A stretch of DNA of 64,000 bases from the NCBI RefSeq assembly GCF_005863245.1, contig NZ_VBUT01000005.1, positions 496,001 through 560,000 of the forward strand, given 5' to 3'. Under the pieces are notes generated by a model. That model was given only the letters and a program-made list of their open reading frames with translations. It did not search any database and was not told the origin of the DNA. The DNA is from Nocardia cyriacigeorgica. GTDB lineage: Bacteria > Actinomycetota > Actinomycetes > Mycobacteriales > Mycobacteriaceae. Made by a program: the position numbers and the translations under genes. Below, piece by piece: positions 8,922 to 18,176 of the stretch (position 1 is its first letter; every line of letters begins with the position of its first letter).

Positions 8922-11441
8922 ATGTCGAGCCTGCTGTTCTCGGCGTCCCAGGACGAACTGGGCAGGTTCCTGCTCGACCCTGCCGCGACGCTGCGCGATC
9001 TCCTCGGCACCGCTATATCGGTGGTGACCGGTCCGGCCGCGGTCACCGGCGTCCTTCTGGCCGCGGTGGTGCTCGCGCTGGCACGGGTGCTCACCGGTGT
9101 GCGCCGGCGCCGGCTGGGTGCCGGCGCCCGCCAGGTCACCGTCCTCACCCCACCCGAGGTCGATCCCAAGGGCGCGGCAGCGTTGTGGGCGCATCTGACC
9201 GGGCAACTGCGCCCAGCCTGGCGGCGCATGGTGTTCGGGCAACCGCACCTCGGGTTCGAATACACGGTGACCCCGGAAGCCGGTGTCGCCATCCGGATCT
9301 GGGTACCCGGACAGGTTCCGCCGGGACTGGTGGAGCGGGCGGTGGCCTCGGCATGGCCGGGCGCGCACACCCGCACCAGTCACGCCACCACCGACCCTCT
9401 CCCCCTCCCCGGCCCCAAGGTCCGGAGAATGCTCTCGGGCGGTGAACTCCGGTTGGGGCGCCGGGAAGTGCTGCCGATCCGTACCGACTATGGAAATGGC
9501 GATCTCGTCCGCGATCTCATTTCCGCCGCCGACGACCTCACCCCGGGCCAGGCCGCCTGCGTACAAGTGCTAGCGCGGCCGGTCACCGGCCGACGCGTGC
9601 GCCGCGGCACCCGCACCCGCAGCGGAACGGCGGCGTGGCCGGTGCCACTGCTGCGCGAGATTCTGGATCTCCTCACCCCGGGCCCGGTCCGCCGCTCTGG
9701 GCGAACCCGCGCCGCCGCTGCGACACAGGTCAAAGACCCTCAGGCGGCCATGCAGGACAACACCGAGCACCGTGCTGCCGCTGACAAAGCCCGGGGCGCG
9801 CACTGGGAAAGCGTCATCCGCTACGCCGTCACCGTCCCTGTGCCCGAGACCGGTGACCGGGGCGCGGCGCGGGCTTTTGCGCGGGGGCGGGCGGATGCGC
9901 TGGCAGTGGTATTCGGGTCCTGTACCGACCACAACTACTATCGGCACCGCAGACACCGCAGACTCGGCTCGGCGCTTGCGCGCAGGCGACTGGGCCGTGG
10001 GGATCTGCTCTCGGTCCCGGAACTCGCCGCGGTTGCGCACCTTCCGCACGATCCGGCGATCCCGGGTGTTCAGCGGGCAGGTGCCCGCGCTATTGCTCCG
10101 ACACCGGAGATCCCGGTCGCGGGCACCTACGCGAAATCTCTTGGGCTCTCGGATGCTCCGGGTGGGCGGTCGGTTGCGGTGCGGGTCGCCGATGCCCGCC
10201 ACCATCTGCACGTACTGGGCCCGACCGGCGTCGGGAAATCCACCTTGCTCGCCCAGTTGATCCTCGACGAGGCCGACCAAGACCGCGGCGTGGTCGTCGT
10301 CGACCCCAAAGGCGACCTCATCACCGATATCCTCGCCCGCTTGCCTCAGCGCTGCGCGGATCGGGTGGTGTTGTTCGATGCCGATTCCCGCAGTCAGCCA
10401 CCGTGTTTGAATCCCCTCGACACCCCCGCGGATCGTGCGGGCACCGACCTGGTGGTCGACAACCTGGCCACGATCTTTCACCGCACCTTCGCCCAATGGT
10501 GGGGCCCGCGCACCGACGACGTACTGCGGGCCAGCCTGCTCACCCTGTGCCGCCAACCCGGGGTCGCGACCCTCACCGACCTCCCCCGGCTGTTGACCGA
10601 ACCGGCGTTCCGGGCCCGGGTCACCCGCGCCACCGCCGACCCGGTGCTGCGCGGGTTCTGGTCCTCATATGAGGAATTGACCGATTCCGCCCGCAACCAG
10701 GTCATCGGACCGCTACTGAACAAGCTGCGGCACTTCCTGTTCCGGCAATTCGTCCGCAACGCTCTCGCCGCCGGCCCCTCGACGGTCGATTTGGGCGAAG
10801 TGCTCGATCAGGGTGGAATCTGCCTGGCTCGGATACCGAAAGGCTCCCTCGGCGAAGACACCAGCCGACTCATGGGATCGCTGCTGGTGGCCCGCACCTG
10901 GCAGGCCACCACCGCCCGCGTCGGCACCCACCCCGACCAGCGCGCGGATGCCACCCTCGCTCTCGACGAAGCCCACAATTTCTTGAACCTGGCCACTCCG
11001 TTGGAGGACATGCTCGCCGAAGCCCGCGGCCTGCGCCTGTCGCTGGTCCTCGCGCACCAGAACCTCGGCCAGCTGCCCTCGGATATGCGGGCCGCGGTCT
11101 CGGCGAACGCCCGCAACAAGGTCATCTTCACCGCCTCCCCAGAAGACGCTCGTGACCTGGCCCGCCACACCAGCCCCTGGTTGTCCGAGCACGACCTGAC
11201 CCACCTCGACGCCTACCACGCCGCGGCCCGGGTTCTGGTCCGCGGCCAGCAGGCACCACCGTTCACGCTCACCACGAAACCTCTGCCCCCAGCGGTGCCG
11301 GGCCGTGCCCGCGAGATCCGTGCCGCCGCGCGGGCACGCCTCGCCACACCACCACCGTCGGCGCCGGCTGCCGAACCAGGACCGGGTCTCGCCACACCCC
11401 GCACTCGGTCGGCGAGCGCCAGCGATCCCCGCCGTTCCTAA
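8922..11441 (+). CDS. VirD4/TraG-like type IV coupling ATPase
   Basis: An 839-residue protein three bases after the VirB4-like gene. A hydrophobic segment near residues 35-55 (VTGVLLAAVVLALARVL) anchors it. Walker A GPTGVGKS lies near residue 433, followed by VVVVDPKGDLI; Walker B TLALDEAHNF lies near 680 and is followed by a RecA-like segment LSLVLAHQNLGQLP. This is the arrangement of DUF87/TraG-family coupling proteins, which hand DNA to the secretion channel. No relaxase gene is visible in the window, so its substrate-processing partner is either outside the window or supplied elsewhere. The C-terminal 60 residues are Ala/Pro/Arg-rich. Confidence 0.88.
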   Translation: MSSLLFSASQDELGRFLLDPAATLRDLLGTAISVVTGPAAVTGVLLAAVVLALARVLTGVRRRRLGAGARQVTVLTPPEVDPKGAAALWAHLTGQLRPAWRRMVFGQPHLGFEYTVTPEAGVAIRIWVPGQVPPGLVERAVASAWPGAHTRTSHATTDPLPLPGPKVRRMLSGGELRLGRREVLPIRTDYGNGDLVRDLISAADDLTPGQAACVQVLARPVTGRRVRRGTRTRSGTAAWPVPLLREILDLLTPGPVRRSGRTRAAAATQVKDPQAAMQDNTEHRAAADKARGAHWESVIRYAVTVPVPETGDRGAARAFARGRADALAVVFGSCTDHNYYRHRRHRRLGSALARRRLGRGDLLSVPELAAVAHLPHDPAIPGVQRAGARAIAPTPEIPVAGTYAKSLGLSDAPGGRSVAVRVADARHHLHVLGPTGVGKSTLLAQLILDEADQDRGVVVVDPKGDLITDILARLPQRCADRVVLFDADSRSQPPCLNPLDTPADRAGTDLVVDNLATIFHRTFAQWWGPRTDDVLRASLLTLCRQPGVATLTDLPRLLTEPAFRARVTRATADPVLRGFWSSYEELTDSARNQVIGPLLNKLRHFLFRQFVRNALAAGPSTVDLGEVLDQGGICLARIPKGSLGEDTSRLMGSLLVARTWQATTARVGTHPDQRADATLALDEAHNFLNLATPLEDMLAEARGLRLSLVLAHQNLGQLPSDMRAAVSANARNKVIFTASPEDARDLARHTSPWLSEHDLTHLDAYHAAARVLVRGQQAPPFTLTTKPLPPAVPGRAREIRAAARARLATPPPSAPAAEPGPGLATPRTRSASASDPRRS

Positions 11442-11514
11442 CGCTCGCCGCCACGCAAACGGCAGTAATCGCTTTGGCCAGCACCGTTGCTCGACATTTC
11501 GGAGGTCGGTTCAC

Positions 11515-12513
11515 ATGATCAATCGCCCGCTGCGCCAGTCCGACCTGCGAGCCCCCCGGCCCGGCCGGGCACCGGCTACCGACCATGCCCGGCTGGTCGT
11601 GCGACTCACCACCCGAGATCGGTGGATCCTGCGGATGCTGCACGAGCACCGGGTCCTGACCACCCTCCAACTCGCGGCGCTGGGATTCCCCACCTACGCC
11701 AAGGCACGCAGCCGCCTCCTGACGCTGTACCGCTACAGGGTCCTCGACCGGTTCCGGCCCTTGCGTACCCGCGGCAGCGCCCCCGTGCACTGGGTCCTCG
11801 CCCCGGCCGGGGCCGCTGTGCTGGCCGCCGAAGCCGGTGTCGAGGTCCGTGACCTGCACTACCGCCACGAACAGGCCATGGGCATCGCCCACAGCCTGCA
11901 CCTGGCCCACACCGTCGGCGTCAACGAATGGTTCACCGCCCTCACCACCGCACCAGGCGGCGGGCGGGTGCTGGCGTGGTGGTCGGAAACCCGCTGCCGC
12001 CGCCTCTGGGGCGACCTTGTACGCCCGGACGCCTACGGCCGCTACACCCACCCCGACACGGTGCTGGATTTCTTCCTCGAATACGACCTCGGCACCATCA
12101 CCCTGTCCACAGTGGCGAACAAACTAGCCGGCTACGCCGAACTCGCCCGCTCCACCGGCATCATCACCCCCGTCCTGCTGTGGGTGCCCACCACCCGCCG
12201 CGAGACCACCGCCCGGCCCGCACTGCTCGACACCTGGCGCACGCTACCCGACCCCGCAGCAGTGCCGGTGGCAACTGCCGCCGCCGACCTCCTCGACCCC
12301 ACCGCCCCACATCCCAGCCCCGCCGACCGGGTATGGCTGGCACTCGACGACACCAGCGGCGGACGTGTTGCGCTGCACCGGCTCCCGGCCGCGTGGCCAT
12401 ATCTCCTCTCGGCACCGGCATCCACCGGCACGCCGGGCGCGCCCGCCGACGACGGCCCCACAGTGCTGCCTGCACCTGCGCCCCATCCGCCCAGCGTCGA
12501 GGGAGAACGGTGA
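11515..12513 (+). CDS. Replication-relaxation family protein
   Basis: The ATG at 11515 is preceded by GGAGG ten bases upstream, so the longer in-frame extension is rejected. The 332-residue protein has an N-terminal winged helix (RDRWILRMLHEHRVLTTLQL, then LTLYRYRVLDRFRPL) and a second domain with HRLPAAWPYLL near the end. This matches the replication-relaxation (PF13814-type) proteins found in actinobacterial conjugative elements, where the RHxLxxVxVYxxL-like domain resembles plasmid relaxation factors. A role in nicking-site recognition or replication control is therefore plausible but not shown. It overlaps the next gene by one base (TGATG). Confidence 0.8.
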   Translation: MINRPLRQSDLRAPRPGRAPATDHARLVVRLTTRDRWILRMLHEHRVLTTLQLAALGFPTYAKARSRLLTLYRYRVLDRFRPLRTRGSAPVHWVLAPAGAAVLAAEAGVEVRDLHYRHEQAMGIAHSLHLAHTVGVNEWFTALTTAPGGGRVLAWWSETRCRRLWGDLVRPDAYGRYTHPDTVLDFFLEYDLGTITLSTVANKLAGYAELARSTGIITPVLLWVPTTRRETTARPALLDTWRTLPDPAAVPVATAAADLLDPTAPHPSPADRVWLALDDTSGGRVALHRLPAAWPYLLSAPASTGTPGAPADDGPTVLPAPAPHPPSVEGER

Positions 12514-13505
12514 TGTTCGCCAAGGCACTCGGGGCGGGCGCGGCGGCGGTCGTGTTCTGCTCGGTCGTCATCGCCGCAGTCGTGGCCACCGTCGCTGTCT
12601 TCGACCACACTCCCACCCCGGGACCGGGTACTGCGCCGAGTACCGAAGCGCTCACCGATATCCCACCGGAGATGTTGGTGCTCTACCAGCAAGGCGCCGG
12701 CTCGTGTCCCGGCCTGGACTGGTCGATCCTCGCCGCGATCGGCAAGGTCGAAACCGACCACGGCCGTTCACCACTACCAGGTGTGGCTTCCGGGGAGAAC
12801 TTCGCCGGAGCAGGCGGGCCGATGCAGTTCCTCGCCCCGACCTTCGACTCCGTCGTCGCCCGCCATCCACTACCACCGGGCGGAGCGACGCCGCCCTCGC
12901 GGTACGACCCCCACGATGCCATCCATGCCGCCGCCCACTACCTGTGCGACTCCGGGGCACCCGCCGACCTGTATGCGGCGATCTTCGCCTACAACCACGC
13001 CGACTGGTACGTCCGTGACGTCCTCGCTCAAGCCGACCGCTACTCCACCCACGCCACCACACCACCGCCCGGCAGCGGCGACTGCACCGACATCCGGGCC
13101 GCGAACCCCACCACCGCGACGGTGATCTCGTTCGCCTGCCAGCAACTTGGCCAACCCTATGTCTGGGGCGGCAACGGACCCGAACAATCCGGCGGATGGG
13201 ACTGTTCCGGCCTCACCCAAGCCGCCTACGCCAAAGCCGGCATCACGATCCCGCGCACCACCTATGACCAAGTCCACACCGGTCCCCGCATCCCGGAAGA
13301 CCAGCTCCAGCCTGGTGATCTCTTGTTCTACGGCACTGCCTCCGACGTCCACCACGTCAGCCTCTACCTAGGCGCAGGGAAAATGCTGCACGCACCGACC
13401 TTCGGTCAGCCCGTGCAGATTTCGGACTACCGCTGGCCCGGCGACGACTACTACGCGGCAACCCGGCCCGCCGCCCTGGCCCCAGCACCCGACCCGCAAC
13501 TGTAG
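12513..13505 (+). CDS. Lytic transglycosylase / NlpC-P60 cell-wall hydrolase of the transfer system
   Basis: A 330-residue secreted or membrane-anchored enzyme. Residues 5-30 form a hydrophobic anchor, followed by a Pro/Thr linker. A transglycosylase-like domain has AAIGKVETDHG (catalytic Glu near residue 80), GGPMQFLAPTF and IFAYNHADWYV. The C-terminal NlpC/P60 domain has GWDCSGLTQAAYAKAG (Cys near 231), DVHHVSLYLG (His near 280) and a PGDLLFYG core. Such bifunctional hydrolases open peptidoglycan for conjugation machines, like VirB1 in Gram-negative systems. Its place at the end of the T4SS operon supports this role. Confidence 0.88.
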   Translation: MFAKALGAGAAAVVFCSVVIAAVVATVAVFDHTPTPGPGTAPSTEALTDIPPEMLVLYQQGAGSCPGLDWSILAAIGKVETDHGRSPLPGVASGENFAGAGGPMQFLAPTFDSVVARHPLPPGGATPPSRYDPHDAIHAAAHYLCDSGAPADLYAAIFAYNHADWYVRDVLAQADRYSTHATTPPPGSGDCTDIRAANPTTATVISFACQQLGQPYVWGGNGPEQSGGWDCSGLTQAAYAKAGITIPRTTYDQVHTGPRIPEDQLQPGDLLFYGTASDVHHVSLYLGAGKMLHAPTFGQPVQISDYRWPGDDYYAATRPAALAPAPDPQL

Positions 13506-13551
13506 ACCCGCTGCCGTGCGCGGAGCGTCACGTTTCGAAGGGAGATCGCGA

Positions 13552-13782
13552 ATGAAGCCACCGGAAACCGTCAGAGCCCTGGTCGACTTCGCCAACATCC
13601 CACCCGACAGCACCGAACTCGTCCATCACATCGAAGAAGTCGACATCCCCCTCGCCGACCCCCGCCAATGCACCCACCACGACACTCTCTGTGCCCACTG
13701 CGCCCACACCTGGACCTCCCAGCACCTGTTCACCGAATCCCTGCCCTGGGGCAAGCAATATCGCAACACCACCGATCCGTGA
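13552..13782 (+). CDS. Small Cys/His protein at end of transfer operon
   Basis: A 76-residue ORF starting MKPPETVRALVDFAN, with GAAGGGAG upstream of the ATG at 13552. It contains ADPRQCTHHDTLCAHCAHTW, where C-x5-C-x2-C with neighbouring His could bind zinc. I do not recognise the family. It follows the hydrolase gene by 46 bases on the same strand and may be the last gene of the operon. No membrane segment is present. Confidence 0.55.
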   Translation: MKPPETVRALVDFANIPPDSTELVHHIEEVDIPLADPRQCTHHDTLCAHCAHTWTSQHLFTESLPWGKQYRNTTDP

Positions 13783-13885
13783 CCACACGGTACCCAGCAG
13801 ACATCGCGATACCAGCGACGCGATGACCGACGCGAGCACAAATATCCGAGCCCGACTCACCCAGCTTGCAACATAAGATCATTTG

Positions 13886-14521
13886 ATGCCCGAAGGAAGA
13901 CCGGAAATATCCGCCGAACTCAGGCGCTCTGTTCTCGTCGAGGCCGGCCACCGATGCGCCATCCCGACATGCCGCCAGACACCAGTCGAACTGGCCCATA
14001 TAACGCCATGGGCAAAGGTCAAGCAGCACACTTTCATCAATCTCATCGCGCTATGCCCCACCTGTCACACGCGATTCGACCATGGTGACATCGACCGCAA
14101 AGCGATGCTCCAGTATAAGGCGAATCTCGACATTCTAAACTATCGGTACACGGACCTCGAACGACAGCTCCTCAGGGCATTTATACGTAGGTGGAATGAC
14201 ACAAAGAAGTGGGTACAAAGCCTCATTGACGATAACGACCCCTGGCTTCCCCAGGAGTGGTTAGAAGACGGCTGGAGTCCGGAGCGGATAACACTTCAGG
14301 ACCAGGAAAGTATGATCCAGGGCGGTAGGATCCGTATCTATGAACCGATGACGTGGGCATTTACGAACCTTCTCGACGATGGACTCATAGAATTCCGGGA
14401 TACCTTTCGCAGCAAGGTACTTTCTGAACAGGAGTCACGGTTGAACTCCAAGCAGGTCGAGCTAACCGAGAAGGGGTGCGAATTTATTCTTCACTGGATG
14501 GCCGCACAACCACTGGATTAG
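13886..14521 (+). CDS. HNH endonuclease
   Basis: A 211-residue protein with a clear HNH module near the N-terminus: GHRCAIPTCRQTPVELAHI supplies two zinc Cys and the first catalytic His, followed by NLIALCPTCHTRFDHG with the central Asn, the second CxxC pair and the final His. HNH proteins cleave DNA and occur in restriction, homing and mobile-element enzymes. The remaining ~140 residues (Trp- and Leu-rich) are not recognised and may set specificity. Codon usage is visibly AT-richer than the neighbours (many AAT, ATA and TTT codons), a sign of separate acquisition. No good ribosome binding site precedes the ATG; a TTG lies one codon upstream. Confidence 0.8.
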   Translation: MPEGRPEISAELRRSVLVEAGHRCAIPTCRQTPVELAHITPWAKVKQHTFINLIALCPTCHTRFDHGDIDRKAMLQYKANLDILNYRYTDLERQLLRAFIRRWNDTKKWVQSLIDDNDPWLPQEWLEDGWSPERITLQDQESMIQGGRIRIYEPMTWAFTNLLDDGLIEFRDTFRSKVLSEQESRLNSKQVELTEKGCEFILHWMAAQPLD

Positions 14522-14593
14522 CGGATGAACTGAAAAGCCCCATGCGTGCGGCTTGTTGAACGCCACTCCTGTTGCGACAGGATTGCTTTCACG

Positions 14594-14640
14594 GCCAGTC
14601 AACTCCCCGTTGTAGGGCCACCAACCGGGAGTTGACTGGC
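14594..14640. repeat. Perfect 14-bp inverted repeat downstream of the HNH gene
   Basis: GCCAGTCAACTCCC at 14594-14607 is exactly complementary to GGGAGTTGACTGGC at 14627-14640, with a 19-base loop. There is no T-tract, so a simple intrinsic terminator is not obvious. It could be a processed structure, a recombination site or a protein site. The surrounding 14522-14782 holds no gene I can support. Confidence 0.7.
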
Positions 14641-14782
14641 TGCTGACAACAGAATCGCCACACCAATCGCAACGAGCATCCCTGGTCGTATCACCGGCCG
14701 TCCGAGGATTACCAACACGGGTGAATCAGATCTACAGGGCAGAGGTAGCCGCCATGGCTCGGATGATGCACTCCGTATGAGC

Positions 14783-14821
14783 GACCCGCGGTCTCCCGAA
14801 AAAAGGGGGAGACCGCGGGTC
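14783..14821 (-). terminator. Strong 15-bp hairpin after the RAMA-domain gene
   Basis: GACCCGCGGTCTCCC at 14783-14797 pairs perfectly with GGGAGACCGCGGGTC at 14807-14821 around a 9-base loop. It begins 19 bases past the stop of the leftward gene ending at 14840, the position expected for its transcription terminator. The T-run lies in the loop when read on the minus strand, not after the stem. Confidence 0.75.
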
Positions 14822-14839
14822 AGGAGGTGGACCGTGGTG

Positions 14840-15232
14840 TTATTCAGCGGAGGCAGCTCGGGCGGCGTGGGCGGCGGCGGAAGGGTTGGTGAAGATGCGG
14901 CCGTCGGGCAGCATCAATCCACCGCAGGCGGTGATTACCGCCGTGACGTCGAACTCGGGACTGGCGACTCGATCGCCCACCTTCACCCGTCCCGCCCCGA
15001 TCAGCTCCGCCACAGTGACCCGCCGGACACGCTCGAAGGGGAACGGCTCGTCGAATTCGTAGTCCAGCTGCCACGACGGAGCGCACCCAGTACAGATCGA
15101 GCCGTCACGGTGGTTGCACTCATCGGCTGAAGTCACCTGGAATACAACTTCTCTGACCCGGTGAACGAATTCGCCGGTGCCGAAAACAGTGTACGACTCG
15201 TCCAGACGCGCGATGAGAACAGTGGTATCCAT
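14840..15232 (-). CDS. RAMA-domain-like small protein
   Basis: A 130-residue protein; the ATG at 15232 is preferred because GGAG lies eight bases upstream. The N-terminal part is unrecognised and contains a Cys/His group (DECNHRDG, ICTGCAPSW) that may bind zinc. The C-terminus, VTVAELIGAGRVKVGDRVAS through MLPDGRIFTNPSAAAHAA, matches the RAMA domain (restriction enzyme adenine methylase associated), which is found on restriction and methylation proteins and may read DNA. No restriction or methylation domain is attached here, so it is a stand-alone form. It is convergent with the HNH gene. Confidence 0.6.
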   Translation of the reverse strand: MDTTVLIARLDESYTVFGTGEFVHRVREVVFQVTSADECNHRDGSICTGCAPSWQLDYEFDEPFPFERVRRVTVAELIGAGRVKVGDRVASPEFDVTAVITACGGLMLPDGRIFTNPSAAAHAARAASAE

Positions 15233-15749
15233 CAGAAACACTCCAAGAATTCGGGCCGTATTAGGGCGAGGTCGGGGCCACCCTCACTGATTGGTCAGGA
15301 AACCTTCGAACCGCAGGCACACCATGTTTCGGGCCGCTGTCGTGCGGCCGGACATATCGAAAAGCGCATTGTCAGTGGACATGACTCGTCTCCGGATATC
15401 AGTGGTGAGTGAACCGTGTGCGATGTCCCGGCCGGGGCAGGTCGCCTCCACGTTCGGCGTGAATACCGAAACGCAGGGGTTTCCGCACCAATGAACGCTC
15501 GATGGCCGCCCGTTTGTCAACCCCGCATCCGAGACACGAGAAAACAGTTCCCCGCGCGAATATTCACCGATTCCACACATCGGCCACACCGCCATGGCTG
15601 CTTATCTCCGATTCCGCTTGACAATTCACCCCGTATCGAGCGTCCATGGATACCGGCGCCCAACGAATCCAATATTTTCCGGGGTGCCGTCCCGGCCGGG
15701 ACATGACGAAACATCACCACCAGCCACCACTTTCCTTGGAGGACCAGTC
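15233..15749. other. Intergenic region of about 500 bases
   Basis: This stretch separates the leftward RAMA-like gene from a rightward wHTH gene and should contain both promoters. Short ORFs on both strands lack ribosome binding sites and family features. I see no strong repeat. Confidence 0.4.
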
Positions 15750-16421
15750 ATGTCCAATTCCACGACGGAATATGCCCGCACCGCTGTCGAAGACGCCCTC
15801 TGGGCGGTCATCGGCACCGAACCCACACCCGCCACCGAGCTGGCCATCGCCGCCGGTATCAGCCAGTCGAAAACTCGGAAACTGCTCAACCAGTGGGCCA
15901 CCGACGGCACCGTCACCCGCCACACCAACGACACCAACCCCCGCTCCGCCGCCCGCTGGGCACTGCCCACCGAAACCCACGACAGCACCGAACCCGAACC
16001 CGAACCCTCCGGCTCGGGACAGCCGCCCGAACACGACAGCACCTCGGATACAGGCGACGCCGACACCGAACCTGCGACCGAGACCGCCCCGTCCGAACCA
16101 ATCGCCGAAACCGATACCGACTCCGACACCGGCGCTTGCGCCGAAACCGGTGTGGGGCAGCAACCGCCGGGACAGGCCGACGGCGAGCAGGCACCGGAGG
16201 TGAGCAAACTCGCTCCTGGGGCGCTGCGGGGGCTGGTAGAGGATCACCTGCGTGATCACCCCGGGCAGGAGTTCTCGCCGCATCAGATCGGCAAGGCCCT
16301 CGGCGGACGTTCGTCCGGCGCCGTCTACAACGCCCTGCTCCGGCTGGTCGGTACCGGGGTCGCACAGATGACCACCGAACGACCCAAGAAGTTCATGCTC
16401 GCCCAGCCCGCACAGCCCTGA
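15750..16421 (+). CDS. Protein with two winged-helix domains joined by an acidic linker
   Basis: The ATG at 15750 follows TTGGAGGACC, a good ribosome binding site. The 223-residue protein has an N-terminal wHTH (ALWAVIGTEPTPATELAIAA then SKTRKLLNQWATDGTVTRH), a long Glu/Asp/Thr/Ser-rich linker of about 90 residues, and a C-terminal wHTH (LRDHPGQEFSPHQIGKALG then AVYNALLRLVGTGVAQM). Similar proteins occur in actinobacterial ICEs. It probably binds DNA at two sites or bridges them (inference). A strong terminator lies about 20 bases after the stop. Confidence 0.65.
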   Translation: MSNSTTEYARTAVEDALWAVIGTEPTPATELAIAAGISQSKTRKLLNQWATDGTVTRHTNDTNPRSAARWALPTETHDSTEPEPEPSGSGQPPEHDSTSDTGDADTEPATETAPSEPIAETDTDSDTGACAETGVGQQPPGQADGEQAPEVSKLAPGALRGLVEDHLRDHPGQEFSPHQIGKALGGRSSGAVYNALLRLVGTGVAQMTTERPKKFMLAQPAQP

Positions 16422-16440
16422 CCCACACAGCCTCTTCACC

Positions 16441-16481
16441 CGGGAGCCGCGCACCCCCTTGCCGAGGGTGTGCGGCTCCCG
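16441..16481 (+). terminator. Hairpin terminator after the wHTH gene
   Basis: CGGGAGCCGC (16441-16450) pairs with GCGGCTCCCG (16472-16481), and CACCC (52-56) pairs with GGGTG (66-70) around a 9-base loop. It lies 20 bases after the stop at 16421 and is followed by TCTTCGG, without a full T-run. Confidence 0.75.
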
Positions 16482-16703
16482 TCTTCGGCTCCAGGCCAAG
16501 AGAATCCATGCCCCTCTTTCCGTACTCGCCTCGCTCCAGCGGGGCTCCCGAGCCGCCCAGCGCGGTGTCCGGCAACTCGTGTGGCGTGGTCGGCGGGGTT
16601 TGCCGACCACTCGTGTCCAAAAGGCGTCGCAAAACCCGGAGTCCCCGGTACGGCGACACCACCTGCCCGCACGACCGGACACGACACCCGCTGGGAGCCC
16701 TTC

Positions 16704-18149
16704 ATGTTCAACCACCGACACACACCCCGACGTGCCCCCATACGCCGTCATGGCACGGCAACAAATCCGCGGATCGCGCGGCTGGTAGCGGCAGCCGCCA
16801 CCGTCGCGATCGGCGCCGCCACCCTCACAACCACCACCGGGGTGGCCAGCGCTGAACCCACCGATACCAGCACCTGTCCCCGCTGGACCGCGGTCCTGGT
16901 GCCCGGCACTGGGGAAACCACCCCCGGCGCGGACCCGGGCGCGGCGGTGGGGATGCTGGCGCCGATCGGTGACGGCCTACGCACCCGCTACGGCGCCGAT
17001 ATCGACGTGCGGTCCCTGCCGTACGCCGCCGCACCCGCGCCGTATCAGCAGTCGGAATCCGGTGGCGTGCAGGCATTATCCGGGGCACTGGCCGGGCTGT
17101 GCCCGACCACGCAGGTGGTGTTGGCCGGGTACTCCCAAGGCGCGGACATCGTCGGCGATGTGCTCGCAGGGATCGGGCACGGCCGCGGCCCGATCCCCGA
17201 CTCACGGGTCCTTGCCGCCGGGCTGTTGTCGGACCCGAACCGCGACCCGCGCACACCACAGCTCAGCCAACCGGTGTACGGGCAGGGAATCGCCGGTCCG
17301 CGCGAGGACTTCGGCAGCCTCGCCGACCGTATCCGTACCGTATGTGCGGCCGGCGACCTCTACTGCGCCACCTCCCCGGAAACCTCGCCCGCCCTCGCGG
17401 CGGTCGGGCGTGCGTTCACCGGCAACACCGCACTGCTCGACGATCCCGCCGCCGCGAGTTCATCTGGCGTGCTGGATCCGGCGTCGGTAGCACGGCAGGT
17501 GATCCTCGTGCTCGGCGGGCTGGCCGAGTTCACCGCGAACCTTCCCTCGATCGGTGACAACGTCGCCCGGCTCCCCCACGCCGTGCTCGCCGGTGACATT
17601 CCCGGCGCGCATTGGATCAGCGGCGAGCTCAACAACCTGTTCAACCCGCTGGTCCAGGTTGCCGACGAGGTCGACCTGCGCCTGGTGGCGCGGGCGCTGT
17701 CGCTGGCCGCTGCTGCCGACCCCAGTGGTTGGACCGCCGTGGCCGCGCAAGTCGTCGATATCGTCGCCCGGGTCGATATCGGCCGAATCGCCACGAATAT
17801 CGGCCTCGCCCAAGAGGTTGCCTGGCGGGCCGTGGACCGACTCGCCGCCGGCGATCCCGTCGGCGCCGGCCTCGAGCTGACCGGACTCGCCCCGGTAGCG
17901 ACCGATCTCGCGGCAACCGCCGCATCAGCGCTCGTCGGTGACGGAGCCGGCCAGCTCACCGGACTCGCCGCCGATCTCACCGCCCGCACCGACCCCGCCA
18001 CCAGCGCCGCGCTGTCGGATATGGCCGACCTCGCCCGCCAAGGCGGCGACGCCGCGGAGTTCTTCACCTCGGGTGTGCACCAGACCGGCTACGACCAGGG
18101 CGTCCGCGATGTCCTCGACTGGCTCGCCAGCCGGATCGATAACACCTGA
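16704..18149 (+). CDS. Secreted cutinase-family (alpha/beta hydrolase) protein with helical C-terminal extension
   Basis: The ATG at 16704 has GGGAGC nearby and gives a normal signal peptide: basic start RRAPIRRHG, hydrophobic LVAAAATVAIGAATL, cleavage near VASAEP. The mature protein has a cutinase core: LVPGTGETTPG, nucleophile VVLAGYSQGADIVGD, and the acid AAGDLYCATS with its conserved Cys. Cutinases then have a catalytic His about 13 residues later; the segment ATSPETSPALAAVGRAF has none. The last ~230 residues are Ala/Asp-rich helices, unusual for a classical cutinase. A secreted esterase is likely, but activity is uncertain. Confidence 0.72.
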   Translation: MFNHRHTPRRAPIRRHGTATNPRIARLVAAAATVAIGAATLTTTTGVASAEPTDTSTCPRWTAVLVPGTGETTPGADPGAAVGMLAPIGDGLRTRYGADIDVRSLPYAAAPAPYQQSESGGVQALSGALAGLCPTTQVVLAGYSQGADIVGDVLAGIGHGRGPIPDSRVLAAGLLSDPNRDPRTPQLSQPVYGQGIAGPREDFGSLADRIRTVCAAGDLYCATSPETSPALAAVGRAFTGNTALLDDPAAASSSGVLDPASVARQVILVLGGLAEFTANLPSIGDNVARLPHAVLAGDIPGAHWISGELNNLFNPLVQVADEVDLRLVARALSLAAAADPSGWTAVAAQVVDIVARVDIGRIATNIGLAQEVAWRAVDRLAAGDPVGAGLELTGLAPVATDLAATAASALVGDGAGQLTGLAADLTARTDPATSAALSDMADLARQGGDAAEFFTSGVHQTGYDQGVRDVLDWLASRIDNT

Positions 18150-18176
18150 AACCTCGACAACCCGACCGGCGAACTG

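Noticed and set aside
7671..9566. Minus-strand 631-codon ORF opposite the VirB4- and VirD4-like genes
   Set aside because: Antisense shadow with no family features; it crosses two real genes.
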